Made by a program: the position numbers and the translations under genes. From NCBI GenBank assembly GCA_003281415.1, contig QCCC01000010.1:1-41568 (forward strand): a stretch of DNA of 41,568 nt. The letters run 5' to 3'. Origin of the DNA: Prochlorococcus sp. AG-347-K15 (GTDB lineage: Bacteria > Cyanobacteriota > Cyanobacteriia > PCC-6307 > Cyanobiaceae). The notes below the pieces were generated by a model. The model searched no databases and was not told the DNA's origin. It was given only the letters and a program-made list of their open reading frames with translations. This document shows, piece after piece, positions 13,173-21,791 of this stretch. Positions within the stretch are counted from its first letter, which is position 1; every line of letters begins with the position of its first letter.

Positions 13173-13988
13173 TTGGCGGAAAATACTCGCACAATACTAA
13201 TTTGTTCAGGTAAAGGTGGGGTTGGTAAAACCACATTAACTGCAAACCTAGGCATAGCTCTTGCTAACAGCGGAGCAACAACTGCTGTACTAGATGCCGA
13301 TTTTGGCTTAAGAAATTTAGATCTACTTCTAGGATTAGAAAATCGCATTATCTATACAGCTCAAGATGTTCTTGATAAGAATTGTCGTCTTGACCAAGCA
13401 TTAGTTAGACATAAAAAGGAACCTAATCTTGCTCTTCTACCTGCTGGTGATCCTAGGATGTTGGATTGGATGAAGCCCGAAGATATGAAAAAAATTAGTG
13501 ATCTACTTAGTGAGAAATTCGATTTTGTCTTAGTAGATTGTCCTGCTGGTGTAGAAGATGGTTTTAAAAATGCTCTTGCAGCCTGTAAAGAAGCTATTGT
13601 TGTTACTAACCCAGAATTATCGGCAGTGCGCGATGCCGATAGAGTAATAGGTATTCTTAATACTTCAGATATTGAGCCTATCCAACTTGTAATCAATCGA
13701 GTTCGCCCTAACATGATGGCTAGTCAAGAAATGTTATCTATCGAAGATGTTCAAGGGATCCTTTCTTTGCCTTTGTTAGGTATTGTTTTAGAAGATGAAC
13801 AAGTAATAATAAGTACAAATAGAGGAGAGCCACTGACACTTTCAGATGGTAGATCTCCTGCAAAAAAATGTTATTTAAATGTTTCTCAAAGACTTACAAA
13901 TAAAAATGTCCCAATTATCGATCCCAAAAAAGAAGGTAAAAGTCTGAAAGATAAATTCATGAGATTAATGCAAACAAAGGTTTTTTAA
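13173..13988 (+). CDS. minD: Septum site-determining ATPase MinD
   Basis: MinD is a membrane-associated dimeric ATPase that recruits MinC and is released by MinE. The 271-residue product carries the deviant Walker A motif [10 protein letters not shown] with signature Lys14 and Lys19, switch-type [12 protein letters not shown], and [13 protein letters not shown]. It ends with an amphipathic membrane-targeting tail around [13 protein letters not shown]. The start is TTG (13173); no ATG lies upstream in frame, and starting later would cut into the first strand. It lies one base before minE, so the two are translated together. Confidence 0.97.
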   Translation: MAENTRTILICSGKGGVGKTTLTANLGIALANSGATTAVLDADFGLRNLDLLLGLENRIIYTAQDVLDKNCRLDQALVRHKKEPNLALLPAGDPRMLDWMKPEDMKKISDLLSEKFDFVLVDCPAGVEDGFKNALAACKEAIVVTNPELSAVRDADRVIGILNTSDIEPIQLVINRVRPNMMASQEMLSIEDVQGILSLPLLGIVLEDEQVIISTNRGEPLTLSDGRSPAKKCYLNVSQRLTNKNVPIIDPKKEGKSLKDKFMRLMQTKVF

Positions 13989-13989
13989 A

Positions 13990-14331
13990 ATGATGACTCT
14001 CAGAGATCTTATTAATAAATTACTAGGCAGAGAAACGTCTAGTGCAAATACAGCTAGAGAAAGATTACAACTTGTACTAGCTCATGACAGAGTTGATATG
14101 AGTTCCTTAACAACTGATCTTCTAGATAAAATGAGGAAAGAAATTCTTGATGTTGTTGCTAAATATGTTGAAATCGACTTTGAAGAGGTAGCAGTTAGTT
14201 TAGAAACTGAGGACAGGATGACTGCATTAGTTGCAAATTTACCAATCAAAAGAACTATTTCAGGAGAAATAAAATTTAAAAAAACTGATAAAACTGGTAA
14301 AATTGAAAAACCCAATAAAGACGTGAAATAG
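13990..14331 (+). CDS. minE: Cell division topological specificity factor MinE
   Basis: MinE stimulates MinD ATPase and drives its pole-to-pole redistribution. The 113-residue protein has an N-terminal amphipathic segment ([11 protein letters not shown]), the MinD-contact region [18 protein letters not shown], and the dimerisation domain to about residue 88 with [13 protein letters not shown] Lys-rich tail of about 25 residues extends beyond the E. coli length of 88. The two ATGs at 13990 and 13993 are equivalent candidates for the start. It is the last gene of the ctpA-HD-minCDE run. Confidence 0.95.
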   Translation: MMTLRDLINKLLGRETSSANTARERLQLVLAHDRVDMSSLTTDLLDKMRKEILDVVAKYVEIDFEEVAVSLETEDRMTALVANLPIKRTISGEIKFKKTDKTGKIEKPNKDVK

Positions 14332-14383
14332 TAATAAATTTAAAAAAACAAAAAAAATACTGATAATTGCCCCTTCCTAATTG

Positions 14384-14389
14384 TAAGAT
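14384..14389 (+). promoter_or_regulatory. Possible -10 box of the tRNA-Thr gene
   Basis: TAAGAT lies 10 bases before the mature 5' end of tRNA-Thr, with TGATAA 17 bases further upstream as a weak -35. Position fits transcription starting at or near the tRNA. Based on pattern only. Confidence 0.35.
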
Positions 14390-14398
14390 TAAGAAATT

Positions 14399-14470
14399 GC
14401 CGGCTTAGCTCAGCGGTAGAGCAGCGCTTTTGTAAAGCGAAGGTCATCAGTTCAAATCTGTTAGCCGGCA
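14399..14470 (+). tRNA. tRNA-Thr (anticodon TGT)
   Basis: A 72-nt cloverleaf starts GCCGGCTTAGCTCAG, has anticodon loop TTTGTAA (anticodon TGT, reading ACA), and T-arm CAGTTCAAATCTG. The acceptor stem GCCGGCT/AGCCGGC is followed by discriminator A, and CCA is not encoded. The outermost pair of the anticodon stem (G-A) is a mismatch. It separates the + strand min operon from the - strand genes that follow. Confidence 0.95.
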
Positions 14471-14488
14471 TTTAGGTTTATTAAATTC

Positions 14489-14650
14489 TTAATCAATCGT
14501 TTTTCTGGAAAATAACGAAATCAAACCTATCAGAGCGATTATTGGAAATAATTTTATTTCGAGGACATACTCTAAAAAAGATGCAAGGGGTTCAAATATC
14601 CAATAAGTAAGAAATTGAATTAATAAAACAAAAAACAATAATAAAAACAT
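14489..14650 (-). CDS. Small hydrophobic membrane protein, 53 aa, unknown function
   Basis: The ATG (14650) overlaps the tsaC stop in the arrangement TAATG, so translation is probably coupled to tsaC. The 53 residues form two hydrophobic stretches: an N-terminal one beginning MFLLLFFVLLIQFLTYWIF and a second around LFPIIALIGLISLF. A short acidic segment lies between them and SRKTID closes the protein, giving a one- or two-helix membrane protein. It is shorter than common gene-calling cut-offs and is easily missed. No family is recognised. It could be chance in AT-rich sequence, but the stop/start overlap and the intact frame argue for a real gene. Confidence 0.55.
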   Translation of the reverse strand: MFLLLFFVLLIQFLTYWIFEPLASFLEYVLEIKLFPIIALIGLISLFSRKTID

Positions 14651-15231
14651 TAATGTAAATCCCTAACTAATACTTCTCCTTCTCTAATCATCCTCCAATC
14701 GCCACTTTTCTTCCAAGATATTACTGTACTGGCTTTACCACTACCTTTTTCCCATGGAACAGGTCCCAAAATTTTTAAATAAGGGAAGTCTAAAGAGATT
14801 CCCTCAGCTGTCATTGATCCTGTAAAACCTGAAATGTTTGCACTTGAAGTTAACAATGGGCCTGTTTCTTTAATGAGAGATTGAGCTATTTGTGAATTTG
14901 GGATTCTTAACCCAAGAGTAAAATCTTTGCTTGTGAGGGGTATGGTCTGCTTTTCAGAACAAGGAATAACCATTGTCAGAGCTCCAGGCCAATAAATTGA
15001 AGCGATATTTTCGTAATCTTCTTTAGCTGATTCGTGAACATAATCGATTAATTGATTTAGTTCTGATCCCATAAGAATTAAGGGTTTATTTTTATTTCTT
15101 TTCTTTAACTTATAAATAATATTTGAAAATTCTGGTAAGCATCCAATTGCAGGTAAGGTGTCTGTTGGGAAAATAATAGGTAAACCACTTTTAAGAGTCT
15201 TGAAAGCTGATTCGCGGTCTACTAAATTCAT
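14650..15231 (-). CDS. tsaC: L-threonylcarbamoyladenylate synthase (Sua5/YrdC/TsaC)
   Basis: The enzyme makes threonylcarbamoyl-AMP from Thr, bicarbonate and ATP, the first step towards t6A37 in ANN-decoding tRNAs. The 193 residues cover one YrdC domain. IIFPTDTLPAIGC is the N-terminal substrate loop, KKRNKNKPLILMG the KxR-type nucleotide-binding segment, and WPGALTMVIP, LGLRIPNSQIAQSLI and GPLLTSSANISG are also present. It is the short form without the Sua5 C-terminal domain. It lies 19 bases after prmC, and both modify the translation machinery. The Thr tRNA that this pathway would modify is encoded next door on the other strand. Confidence 0.93.
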   Translation of the reverse strand: MNLVDRESAFKTLKSGLPIIFPTDTLPAIGCLPEFSNIIYKLKKRNKNKPLILMGSELNQLIDYVHESAKEDYENIASIYWPGALTMVIPCSEKQTIPLTSKDFTLGLRIPNSQIAQSLIKETGPLLTSSANISGFTGSMTAEGISLDFPYLKILGPVPWEKGSGKASTVISWKKSGDWRMIREGEVLVRDLH

Positions 15232-15250
15232 TTAGATTATTAATCATAAT

Positions 15251-16120
15251 TTATTTATATCTTCCAATGGTAAACCTACCAATACCTGAAAGATCATTCA
15301 CAATTTCAATTGATGTAAATTTGTTTTTTAAAAGTAGTTTTTTTACTTTTTCACCTTGATCAAAATGATTCTCTAAAATCAACCAACCCTTCTCTTTTAA
15401 AAATAATGGTGCTTTTTGAATTATTTCCCTGATATGTTTTAAACCATCTTCGCCACCTAATAAAGCAATTTTGGGTTCAAAATGTTTAACCTCTTTGGGT
15501 AATTTTTCATATGTATCTCTTGGAATATATGGCGGGTTTGAAATGACGAGATCTATTTTCCCTTTAAAACTTTCAAGAGGGGTCCACCAATCTCCACAAT
15601 AAAATTTCAAATTTGATTGTTTGGAAGAATTTTTATAATTTTTAATAGCTATTTCTAATACATCTTCGTCTATATCAGTTGCTATTCCATCCCACAATGG
15701 ATACTCCAATGCCAAAGCAATACTTATAGCCCCTGATCCAGTTCCTAATTCAGCAAAAAGTAATTTTTTTGATTTCTTTCCAAAAACCTTGAAGACAATG
15801 TCAATTATAAGCTCTGTCTCTGACCTGGGTATAAGAACTTTATTTGTGACTTTTAACTTTAGTTCCCTCCAAAAAGTGGTCCCAGAAAGGTATTGAATGG
15901 GCGAAGAATTTAATAAATGATCTTCCCAAACAGATTCTAAAAAGTCTAGATTTTTTTTTAAATATAATTTTGATTCTGGGTTTATGATAAGCAAATTTAA
16001 TTCACTAGTTGATATACCACCTATACAATCGAGTAAAAACTCAAAGGATTGGCGATCTCCTCCCTTAGAAAGTTGTTTGTTTTTCCAAATTAAAAGTTCT
16101 TTTGCAGAAATGCCAAGCAT
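15251..16120 (-). CDS. prmC: Release factor glutamine methyltransferase (PrmC/HemK)
   Basis: PrmC N5-methylates the Gln of the GGQ motif in release factors 1 and 2 using SAM. The 289-residue protein has the N-terminal helical domain (SKGGDRQSFEFLLDCIGGIS), the linker LIPRSETELI, the SAM-binding motif AELGTGSGAISIALALEYP, and the diagnostic catalytic NPPYIP. ALLGGEDGL and ILENHFDQGEKV complete the family set. It begins 11 bases after psbM and precedes tsaC in one - strand operon. The old name HemK (protoporphyrinogen oxidase) is a misassignment. Confidence 0.95.
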   Translation of the reverse strand: MLGISAKELLIWKNKQLSKGGDRQSFEFLLDCIGGISTSELNLLIINPESKLYLKKNLDFLESVWEDHLLNSSPIQYLSGTTFWRELKLKVTNKVLIPRSETELIIDIVFKVFGKKSKKLLFAELGTGSGAISIALALEYPLWDGIATDIDEDVLEIAIKNYKNSSKQSNLKFYCGDWWTPLESFKGKIDLVISNPPYIPRDTYEKLPKEVKHFEPKIALLGGEDGLKHIREIIQKAPLFLKEKGWLILENHFDQGEKVKKLLLKNKFTSIEIVNDLSGIGRFTIGRYK

Positions 16121-16131
16121 TTATGAAGAGT

Positions 16132-16284
16132 TTAGCGCTTTGGGCCAAGCCTACCTTTGCTAGACTCTGAGTAGAAGCTTGATTTTTCACCGTCTTGAGT
16201 AGAAATAAATAAACCTATTAGGAATATTGTTGGCACACCTACAAATAAAAGACTAGCTACAAATCCAAAATTAGTTGTTTCCAT
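16132..16284 (-). CDS. psbM: Photosystem II reaction centre protein PsbM
   Basis: This 50-residue one-helix protein sits at the photosystem II dimer interface. It starts METTNFGFVASLLFVGVPT, followed by a short hydrophobic continuation (IFLIGLFIS) and a polar tail ending GRLGPKR. The N-terminal helix sequence and the length match marine cyanobacterial PsbM. It is too short for usual ORF cut-offs. It heads the - strand run psbM-prmC-tsaC-53 aa protein, only 11 bases before prmC, so a photosystem gene and a translation gene share a transcript. Confidence 0.92.
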   Translation of the reverse strand: METTNFGFVASLLFVGVPTIFLIGLFISTQDGEKSSFYSESSKGRLGPKR

Positions 16285-16387
16285 TTAGTTGAAAGTTCTA
16301 AATAAGTATTAAGACTATAGACATATAATTTGGAATAAAGTGGAAAAATCAACAAAATTTATCAACTGATTAACAGTCTTAAACAAT

Positions 16388-16750
16388 TTAGCGAGGTAAT
16401 TTTTTATTTTCACTAATTTTTTTTAGTTCTTCAAGATTTGATGGGGGGGATTGTGGTTTTGTCAAAATTACTGCAGAGGATTTTATTAATGTCTGGCAAG
16501 CAAGTCGCCAATTTTCCGGTCTATTTCTGAGTTTCTCTTCTTCAACAGAAGTAAGAGGGCTTAAAGAATTTTTGTTTCCTCCCTCAACTGAAATAAAACA
16601 AGTACTGCACTGACCAGCTCCACCACAATTTCCTAAGATCCCTTTAAGCCCATAAAGTTGCAAATTCTCTTTCATTACTAATTGTCTTAAATTTTCACCA
16701 GGATTACATTGAACCTCAAAGTCTTCACGAATGAATCTAATAGTTGCCAT
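16388..16750 (-). CDS. Plant-type [2Fe-2S] ferredoxin-like protein
   Basis: A 120-residue electron carrier of the 2Fe-2S ferredoxin fold. The cluster ligands are Cys42, Cys48, Cys51 in GNCGGAGQCSTC and Cys85 in RLACQT. After the fold there is a charged C-terminal tail of about 25 residues (PQSPPSNLEELKKISENKKL) not found in PetF. It differs from photosynthetic PetF and belongs to the ferredoxin-like genes that often lie divergent to psbB in cyanobacteria. That link suggests a role related to photosystem II, but the electron partner is unknown. It shares a 222-bp intergenic region with psbB. Confidence 0.88.
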   Translation of the reverse strand: MATIRFIREDFEVQCNPGENLRQLVMKENLQLYGLKGILGNCGGAGQCSTCFISVEGGNKNSLSPLTSVEEEKLRNRPENWRLACQTLIKSSAVILTKPQSPPSNLEELKKISENKKLPR

Positions 16751-16920
16751 TTTTTTAGTTATTTTTCTTATTTTGGCGTTTTACTTTGAGAATTGTGACC
16801 AAAATATTAACAATTATTAGGCAAAAATTCCTTGTAAATTCAGTACTACAAATCGATCTGGCCAATTTTTACAAGAAAATAAATTTATTTACAAAAATCC
16901 CTCAAAGGCTAAAAAACCCT

Positions 16921-16926
16921 TACTAT
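16921..16926 (+). promoter_or_regulatory. Possible -10 box of psbB
   Basis: TACTAT followed by CGTGATG lies 46 bases before the psbB ATG, in the fdx-psbB divergent intergenic region. It matches a sigma-70 type -10 element. No convincing -35 is present, as is common for photosynthesis promoters. Confidence 0.3.
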
Positions 16927-16972
16927 CGTGATGTTTAGCTGTTTATTCAGCATAGTTACTAGAAATTAACCG

Positions 16973-18496
16973 ATGGGATTGCCTTGGTATCGAGTTCACA
17001 CAGTAGTTATTAACGACCCAGGTCGACTACTTGCTGTGCATCTTATGCATACTGCATTATTAGCCGGCTGGGCCGGTTCTATGGCTCTTTATGAATTAGC
17101 CATTTTTGATCCTTCTGATGCTGTCCTTAATCCAATGTGGAGACAAGGAATGTACGTTATGCCTTTCATGGCAAGGCTAGGTATTACAAGTAGTTGGAAC
17201 GGATGGGATATCACAGGTGCTACAGGAGTTGATCCTGGATTCTGGAGTTTTGAAGGGGTTGCAGCAGCACACATTGTATTTAGTGGACTACTGATGTTGG
17301 CCTCTATATGGCACTGGACATACTGGGACTTAGAATTATGGGAAGATTCAAGAACGGGTGAACCAGCACTTGATCTACCAAGAATCTTTGGGATTCATCT
17401 TCTCTTAGCTGGACTTACATGTTTTGGCTTTGGAGCATTTCATTGTGCAAATGTTGGGATATGGGTTTCTGACCCCTATGGTTTAACTGGACATGTTGAA
17501 CCTGTTGCACCCTCATGGGGAGTTGATGGATTCAATCCATTTAATCCAGGGGGTATAGTCGCAAATCATATTGCAGCTGGACTTATGGGAATTATTGGTG
17601 GAATTTTCCACATAACCAATAGACCAGGTGAAAGGCTTTATAGGGCGCTTAAGCTTGGAAGTCTTGAAGGAGTTTTAGCTAGTGCTTTAGCTGCTGTACT
17701 TTTTGTATCTTTTGTAGTAGCTGGAACAATGTGGTACGGTTCAGCCACAACTCCAGTTGAATTATTCGGTCCTACTAGATATCAATGGGATTCAGGCTAT
17801 TTTAAAACTGAAATCAATAGAAGGGTACAATCAGCTATTGATAATGGGGCTACTAGAGAAGAGGCATATGCATCAATTCCAGAAAAATTAGCATTCTATG
17901 ATTATGTTGGTAATAGTCCAGCAAAAGGTGGATTATTCAGAGTTGGGGCACTTGTCAATGGCGATGGGCTACCAACTGGTTGGCAAGGTCACATTACATT
18001 CCAAGATAAAGAAGGTAATGATCTTGAAGTAAGAAGAATTCCGAATTTCTTTGAAAACTTCCCAGTCATACTTGAAGATAAAGAAGGTAATGTCCGCGCA
18101 GATATTCCATTCAGAAGAGCTGAAGCTAAGTATTCATTTGAGCAAACAGGCATCACTGCAACTATCTATGGAGGAGACTTAAGTGGTCAAACATTTACTG
18201 ATCCTGCAGTAGTTAAAAGATTAGCCAGAAAAGCGCAGCTAGGAGAGGCATTTAAGTTTGACAGAGAAACTTATAAATCTGATGGTGTGTTCCGAAGTTC
18301 TCCAAGAGCTTGGTTTACATATGCACATTTATGTTTCGGATTGCTATTCTTGTTTGGCCACTGGTGGCATGCTTCAAGAACTCTTTACAAAAATTCCTTT
18401 GCTGGAATTGATGCTGAGATTGGTGACCAAGTTGAATTTGGTTTATTCAAAAAACTTGGCGACGAAACCACAAGGAGAATCCCAGGAAGGGTTTAA
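16973..18496 (+). CDS. psbB: Photosystem II chlorophyll-binding protein CP47 (PsbB)
   Basis: CP47 is the core antenna of photosystem II. The 507-residue protein begins [20 protein letters not shown] and shows six membrane helices with paired His ligands for chlorophyll, for example [32 protein letters not shown]...FHCANVG, and [20 protein letters not shown] near the end. The large lumenal loop lies between helices 5 and 6 (about residues 255-445). Length and ends (TTRRIPGRV) are typical. psbT follows after 23 bases and a strong terminator ends the pair. Confidence 0.98.
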   Translation: MGLPWYRVHTVVINDPGRLLAVHLMHTALLAGWAGSMALYELAIFDPSDAVLNPMWRQGMYVMPFMARLGITSSWNGWDITGATGVDPGFWSFEGVAAAHIVFSGLLMLASIWHWTYWDLELWEDSRTGEPALDLPRIFGIHLLLAGLTCFGFGAFHCANVGIWVSDPYGLTGHVEPVAPSWGVDGFNPFNPGGIVANHIAAGLMGIIGGIFHITNRPGERLYRALKLGSLEGVLASALAAVLFVSFVVAGTMWYGSATTPVELFGPTRYQWDSGYFKTEINRRVQSAIDNGATREEAYASIPEKLAFYDYVGNSPAKGGLFRVGALVNGDGLPTGWQGHITFQDKEGNDLEVRRIPNFFENFPVILEDKEGNVRADIPFRRAEAKYSFEQTGITATIYGGDLSGQTFTDPAVVKRLARKAQLGEAFKFDRETYKSDGVFRSSPRAWFTYAHLCFGLLFLFGHWWHASRTLYKNSFAGIDAEIGDQVEFGLFKKLGDETTRRIPGRV

Positions 18497-18519
18497 ATTA
18501 AACTTTATTACTTAATCTT

Positions 18520-18618
18520 ATGGAAGCTTTTGCTTACGTTCTTATTTTAACTCTCGCAGTTGTTACATTATTCTTTGCTGTCGCCTTTAGAGACCCCCCT
18601 AAATTTGATAGGAAATGA
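18520..18618 (+). CDS. psbT: Photosystem II reaction centre protein PsbT
   Basis: PsbT is a single-helix photosystem II subunit near the dimer interface and the QA site. The 32-residue product starts [19 protein letters not shown] and ends RDPPKFDRK, which is a close match to cyanobacterial and plastid PsbT in sequence and length. It is too short for ORF callers. It follows psbB by 23 bases, the same order as in plastids. psbN and psbH, which follow in plastids, are not here. Confidence 0.95.
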   Translation: MEAFAYVLILTLAVVTLFFAVAFRDPPKFDRK

Positions 18619-18629
18619 AGTAAGAAAAA

Positions 18630-18658
18630 AAAACCTCTTGTTAAAGAGGTTTTTTTTT
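18630..18658 (+). terminator. Intrinsic terminator of psbB-psbT
   Basis: AAAACCTCTT and AAGAGGTTTT pair around a short GTTA loop and run into eight further T bases, 12 bases after the psbT stop. The A-rich left flank makes it able to work on both strands, but no gene reads into it from the right. Confidence 0.9.
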
Positions 18659-18718
18659 ACTTTTCATAATTAAGATATTACTCTACTATTAGAGTTAAAG
18701 TTTGCCTTATTTCACTAA

Positions 18719-19198
18719 ATGCAGTGTCCAACCTGTCAAAATACAGATAGCAGAGTTTTGGAATCAAGATCTGCTGATACTGGGAAAAGTGTTCGAAGAA
18801 GAAGAGAATGCTTAAATTGCAGCTTCAGATTTACAACTTATGAGAGAGTTGAAACAATTCCAATTTCAGTTATCAAAAAAGATGGGGGCAGAGAATTATT
18901 TGATAAACAAAAATTATTTACAGGCATATCGCGAGCTTGCGAAAAAACTTCCTTTACCAGTGAAGCAATTATTAATTTTGTAGATGGAATTGAATCACAA
19001 ATCATTCAAGAATCCAATAAAGATATTAAATCTACACGAATTGGAGAATTGATACTAAAGAGCCTTAGGAAAGAAAACGAAGTAGCCTATATAAGATATG
19101 CCTCAGTTTACAGAAAATTTAATGGGGTAAAAGATTTTATCTCTACTCTTGAATCTCTCAAAGGAAGTTCAAAAAACCAATTAGCTTCAATTTCATAA
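18719..19198 (+). CDS. nrdR: Transcriptional repressor NrdR
   Basis: NrdR binds tandem NrdR boxes and represses ribonucleotide reductase genes according to ATP/dATP bound to its ATP-cone. The 159 residues show the N-terminal zinc ribbon ([15 protein letters not shown]...[17 protein letters not shown]) and the ATP-cone starting [20 protein letters not shown]. The C-terminal part ([21 protein letters not shown]) is typical. Length is normal. No ribonucleotide reductase gene is in the window, so its targets lie elsewhere. It sits alone after the psbBT terminator. Confidence 0.95.
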   Translation: MQCPTCQNTDSRVLESRSADTGKSVRRRRECLNCSFRFTTYERVETIPISVIKKDGGRELFDKQKLFTGISRACEKTSFTSEAIINFVDGIESQIIQESNKDIKSTRIGELILKSLRKENEVAYIRYASVYRKFNGVKDFISTLESLKGSSKNQLASIS

Positions 19199-19277
19199 AA
19201 TAACGCATCTTAAAGTGTAGAATAATTAGGATAAATAATTTTGTTATTGGTTTGCAGGCCAATAGCATTCCTTTCTA

Positions 19278-19292
19278 ACTACCTAAGGTAGT
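19278..19292 (+). promoter_or_regulatory. Palindrome in the rpsA leader
   Basis: ACTACC TAA GGTAGT forms a perfect six-base inverted repeat 14 bases before the rpsA ATG. It could fold as a small hairpin near the ribosome-binding region, or be a protein site. S1 genes are often autoregulated through their leader, so a link is conceivable but unproven. Confidence 0.35.
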
Positions 19293-19306
19293 CTGCGATG
19301 TAACAA

Positions 19307-20398
19307 ATGAACGACAATTCTTCTCAATCTATAAAAGAACTTACTGAAGATAAAGAAATTAAAGATTTGTCTGAAGTAGATAATGAATCAATATCCCAAA
19401 ATGTTGAAGATTTGTCATTCGAAAATAAAGATATACCTTCAGCTGATTCTTCCTCAAGCAGAACAAGTACAGATTTTGATAATGCAGGATTTACACAAGA
19501 AGAATTCGCATCACTTTTAGGTAAATATGATTATAATTTCAAGCCTGGTGATTTAGTAAAAGGAACGGTTTTTGCTTTAGAACCCAAAGGTGCAATGATT
19601 GACATAGGTGCAAAAACAGCTGCTTTTATGCCTGTTCAAGAAGTTTCAATAAATAGAGTTGAAGGATTAAATGACGTTTTACGACCTTCAGAAAGCAGGG
19701 AATTCTTCATAATGAGTGAAGAAAATGAAGATGGCCAATTAGCACTTTCAATTAGGAGAATTGAATATCAAAGGGCTTGGGAAAGAGTTAGACAACTGCA
19801 AAAAGAAGATGCAACTATATATTCTGAAGTTTTTGCAACGAACAGAGGGGGTGCTCTTGTAAGAGTAGAGGGCTTGAGGGGTTTTATCCCAGGGTCTCAC
19901 ATAAGTGCTCGAAAAATTAAAGATGATTTAGAAGGTGAGTACCTACCTTTAAAATTCCTTGAAGTTGATGAGGAAAGGAACAGATTAGTTTTAAGCCATA
20001 GAAGAGCTTTGGTTGAGAAAAAAATGAATAGACTCGAAGTTGGAGAAGTCGTTGTAGGTAATGTCAAAGGAATTAAACCCTATGGAGCTTTTATAGATAT
20101 TGGAGGAGTAAGTGGCCTATTACATATCTCTGAGATCAGTCATGAACATATTGAAACCCCTCATAATGTTTTAAATGTTAATGATCAAATGAAAGTTATG
20201 ATAATTGACCTTGATTCAGAAAGAGGAAGGATTTCTTTATCTACAAAAGCGCTTGAACCTGAACCAGGAGATATGTTAACTGATCCTAAAAAAGTTTTTA
20301 GTAAAGCTGAAGAAATGGCTGCCAAATACAAACAAATGTTATTTGAACAAACTGATGAAAATGAAGAAGTATCAACTGCGTCAGCAGAAACGGTATAA
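19307..20398 (+). CDS. rpsA: 30S ribosomal protein S1
   Basis: S1 binds mRNA at the ribosome and helps initiation. The 363-residue protein starts with an acidic, Ser-rich N-terminal extension of about 75 residues and then has three S1 (OB-fold) repeats. These lie near residues 77-145 (KPGDLVKGTVFALEPKGAMI), 165-230 (GGALVRVEGLRGFIPGSHIS) and 245-315 (VGEVVVGNVKGIKPYGAFID). Three repeats instead of six is the usual cyanobacterial/plastid form. A palindrome precedes the start. It is followed by metK after 139 bases. Confidence 0.95.
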   Translation: MNDNSSQSIKELTEDKEIKDLSEVDNESISQNVEDLSFENKDIPSADSSSSRTSTDFDNAGFTQEEFASLLGKYDYNFKPGDLVKGTVFALEPKGAMIDIGAKTAAFMPVQEVSINRVEGLNDVLRPSESREFFIMSEENEDGQLALSIRRIEYQRAWERVRQLQKEDATIYSEVFATNRGGALVRVEGLRGFIPGSHISARKIKDDLEGEYLPLKFLEVDEERNRLVLSHRRALVEKKMNRLEVGEVVVGNVKGIKPYGAFIDIGGVSGLLHISEISHEHIETPHNVLNVNDQMKVMIIDLDSERGRISLSTKALEPEPGDMLTDPKKVFSKAEEMAAKYKQMLFEQTDENEEVSTASAETV

Positions 20399-20537
20399 AT
20401 TGACTTTTTTATATTTAACAAGGATATTCCAACAATAAGTTTATTTATTTTGAACAATTGTTTTTAAATTTACAATAATTGATTAGTGAGGACAGTCTAT
20501 TTTAGGATAAGTTTGAAGGTTTAAAAAATATATTTCA

Positions 20538-21779
20538 ATGAGTGATTTCATCTTCACCTCTGAATCTGTCACTGAAGGTCATCCTGACAAAATATGTGAT
20601 CAAATAAGTGACGCTGTTTTAGATGCGTTATTGACAGAAGATCCAGAAAGCAGAGTTGCATGTGAAACTGTAGTCAATACTGGCCTTTGTTTACTTACCG
20701 GAGAAATCACTTCAAAAGCAAAAGTCGACTACATTAAACTTGTCAGGAAAGTAATTAAAGAAATTGGATATGAAGGCTATAAAGCAGGGGGCTTTGACGC
20801 GAATAGTTGTGCTGTTTTAGTAGCTCTTGACGAACAATCACCAGATATTTCCCAAGGTGTCAACGAAGCAGATGATCTTAATGATGATTTAGAAAATAAC
20901 ACCGGAGCTGGTGACCAAGGCATAATGTTTGGCTATGCATGTGATGAAACACCTGAATTGATGCCCTTACCAATTAGTTTGGCCCATAGATTAGCAATTC
21001 AACTTGCAAAAGTAAGACATGACAAAATCCTTAATTATCTCCTCCCTGATGGTAAAACTCAAGTAAGCATCGATTACGAAAAAGGGATACCAGTCTCAAT
21101 TAATACTATTTTAATTTCAACTCAACATAATCCTGAGATTGATGGAATTAAAAATGAAGAAGAAATCCGTCAAAGAATAAAAGAGGATTTATGGAAGAAT
21201 GTTGTAATTCCTGCTACTGAAGATTTAGAAATCAAACCAAACATTGATAAAACTAGATTCCTAGTTAACCCCACTGGAAAATTTGTAGTAGGAGGACCTC
21301 AAGGGGATGCCGGGCTTACTGGCAGAAAAATTATTGTAGATACTTATGGTGGATACGCGAGACACGGAGGTGGTGCATTCTCAGGCAAAGACCCTACAAA
21401 AGTTGATAGATCAGCTGCTTATGCTGCACGTTATGTAGCTAAAAGTATTGTAAAGGCAAAATTAGCAAAAAAGGCTGAAGTACAACTAAGTTATGCAATT
21501 GGAGTTGCAAAGCCGATTTCTATTCTTATTGAAACTTTTGATACTGGTGTCATATCTCAAGAAAATTTGACTGAACTCATTAAAAAGCACTTTGATTTAA
21601 GACCTGAAGCAATAATCAAAGAATTTAACTTAAGAAATCTACCGAAAAAGATGGGTGGGGAATTTTTCAGAAAGACTGCATCATACGGACATTTTGGTAG
21701 AAGGGATCTTGATCTCCCATGGGAAATGGTAGAAGAAAAAGCAACCCAATTATTAGAGGCATCTAAAGAGTTTCAATAA
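20538..21779 (+). CDS. metK: S-adenosylmethionine synthetase
   Basis: MetK makes SAM from Met and ATP. The 413-residue protein has the family signatures in order: [32 protein letters not shown] (the hexapeptide-type active-site loop), [20 protein letters not shown] and [20 protein letters not shown]. Length is slightly above the E. coli enzyme (384). The 139 bases upstream show no SAM-riboswitch fold that I can recognise. The next gene, a sugar kinase, starts 12 bases downstream, suggesting one transcript. Confidence 0.98.
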   Translation: MSDFIFTSESVTEGHPDKICDQISDAVLDALLTEDPESRVACETVVNTGLCLLTGEITSKAKVDYIKLVRKVIKEIGYEGYKAGGFDANSCAVLVALDEQSPDISQGVNEADDLNDDLENNTGAGDQGIMFGYACDETPELMPLPISLAHRLAIQLAKVRHDKILNYLLPDGKTQVSIDYEKGIPVSINTILISTQHNPEIDGIKNEEEIRQRIKEDLWKNVVIPATEDLEIKPNIDKTRFLVNPTGKFVVGGPQGDAGLTGRKIIVDTYGGYARHGGGAFSGKDPTKVDRSAAYAARYVAKSIVKAKLAKKAEVQLSYAIGVAKPISILIETFDTGVISQENLTELIKKHFDLRPEAIIKEFNLRNLPKKMGGEFFRKTASYGHFGRRDLDLPWEMVEEKATQLLEASKEFQ

Positions 21780-21791
21780 AATATTTATTTT

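Noticed and set aside
13361-13714. 117-codon - strand ORF inside minD
   Set aside because: Antisense of MinD; no independent signal.
20399-20537. Possible SAM-responsive riboswitch before metK
   Set aside because: No conserved SAM-I, SAM-II or SAM/SAH riboswitch core could be seen in these 139 bases; an Infernal search would settle it.
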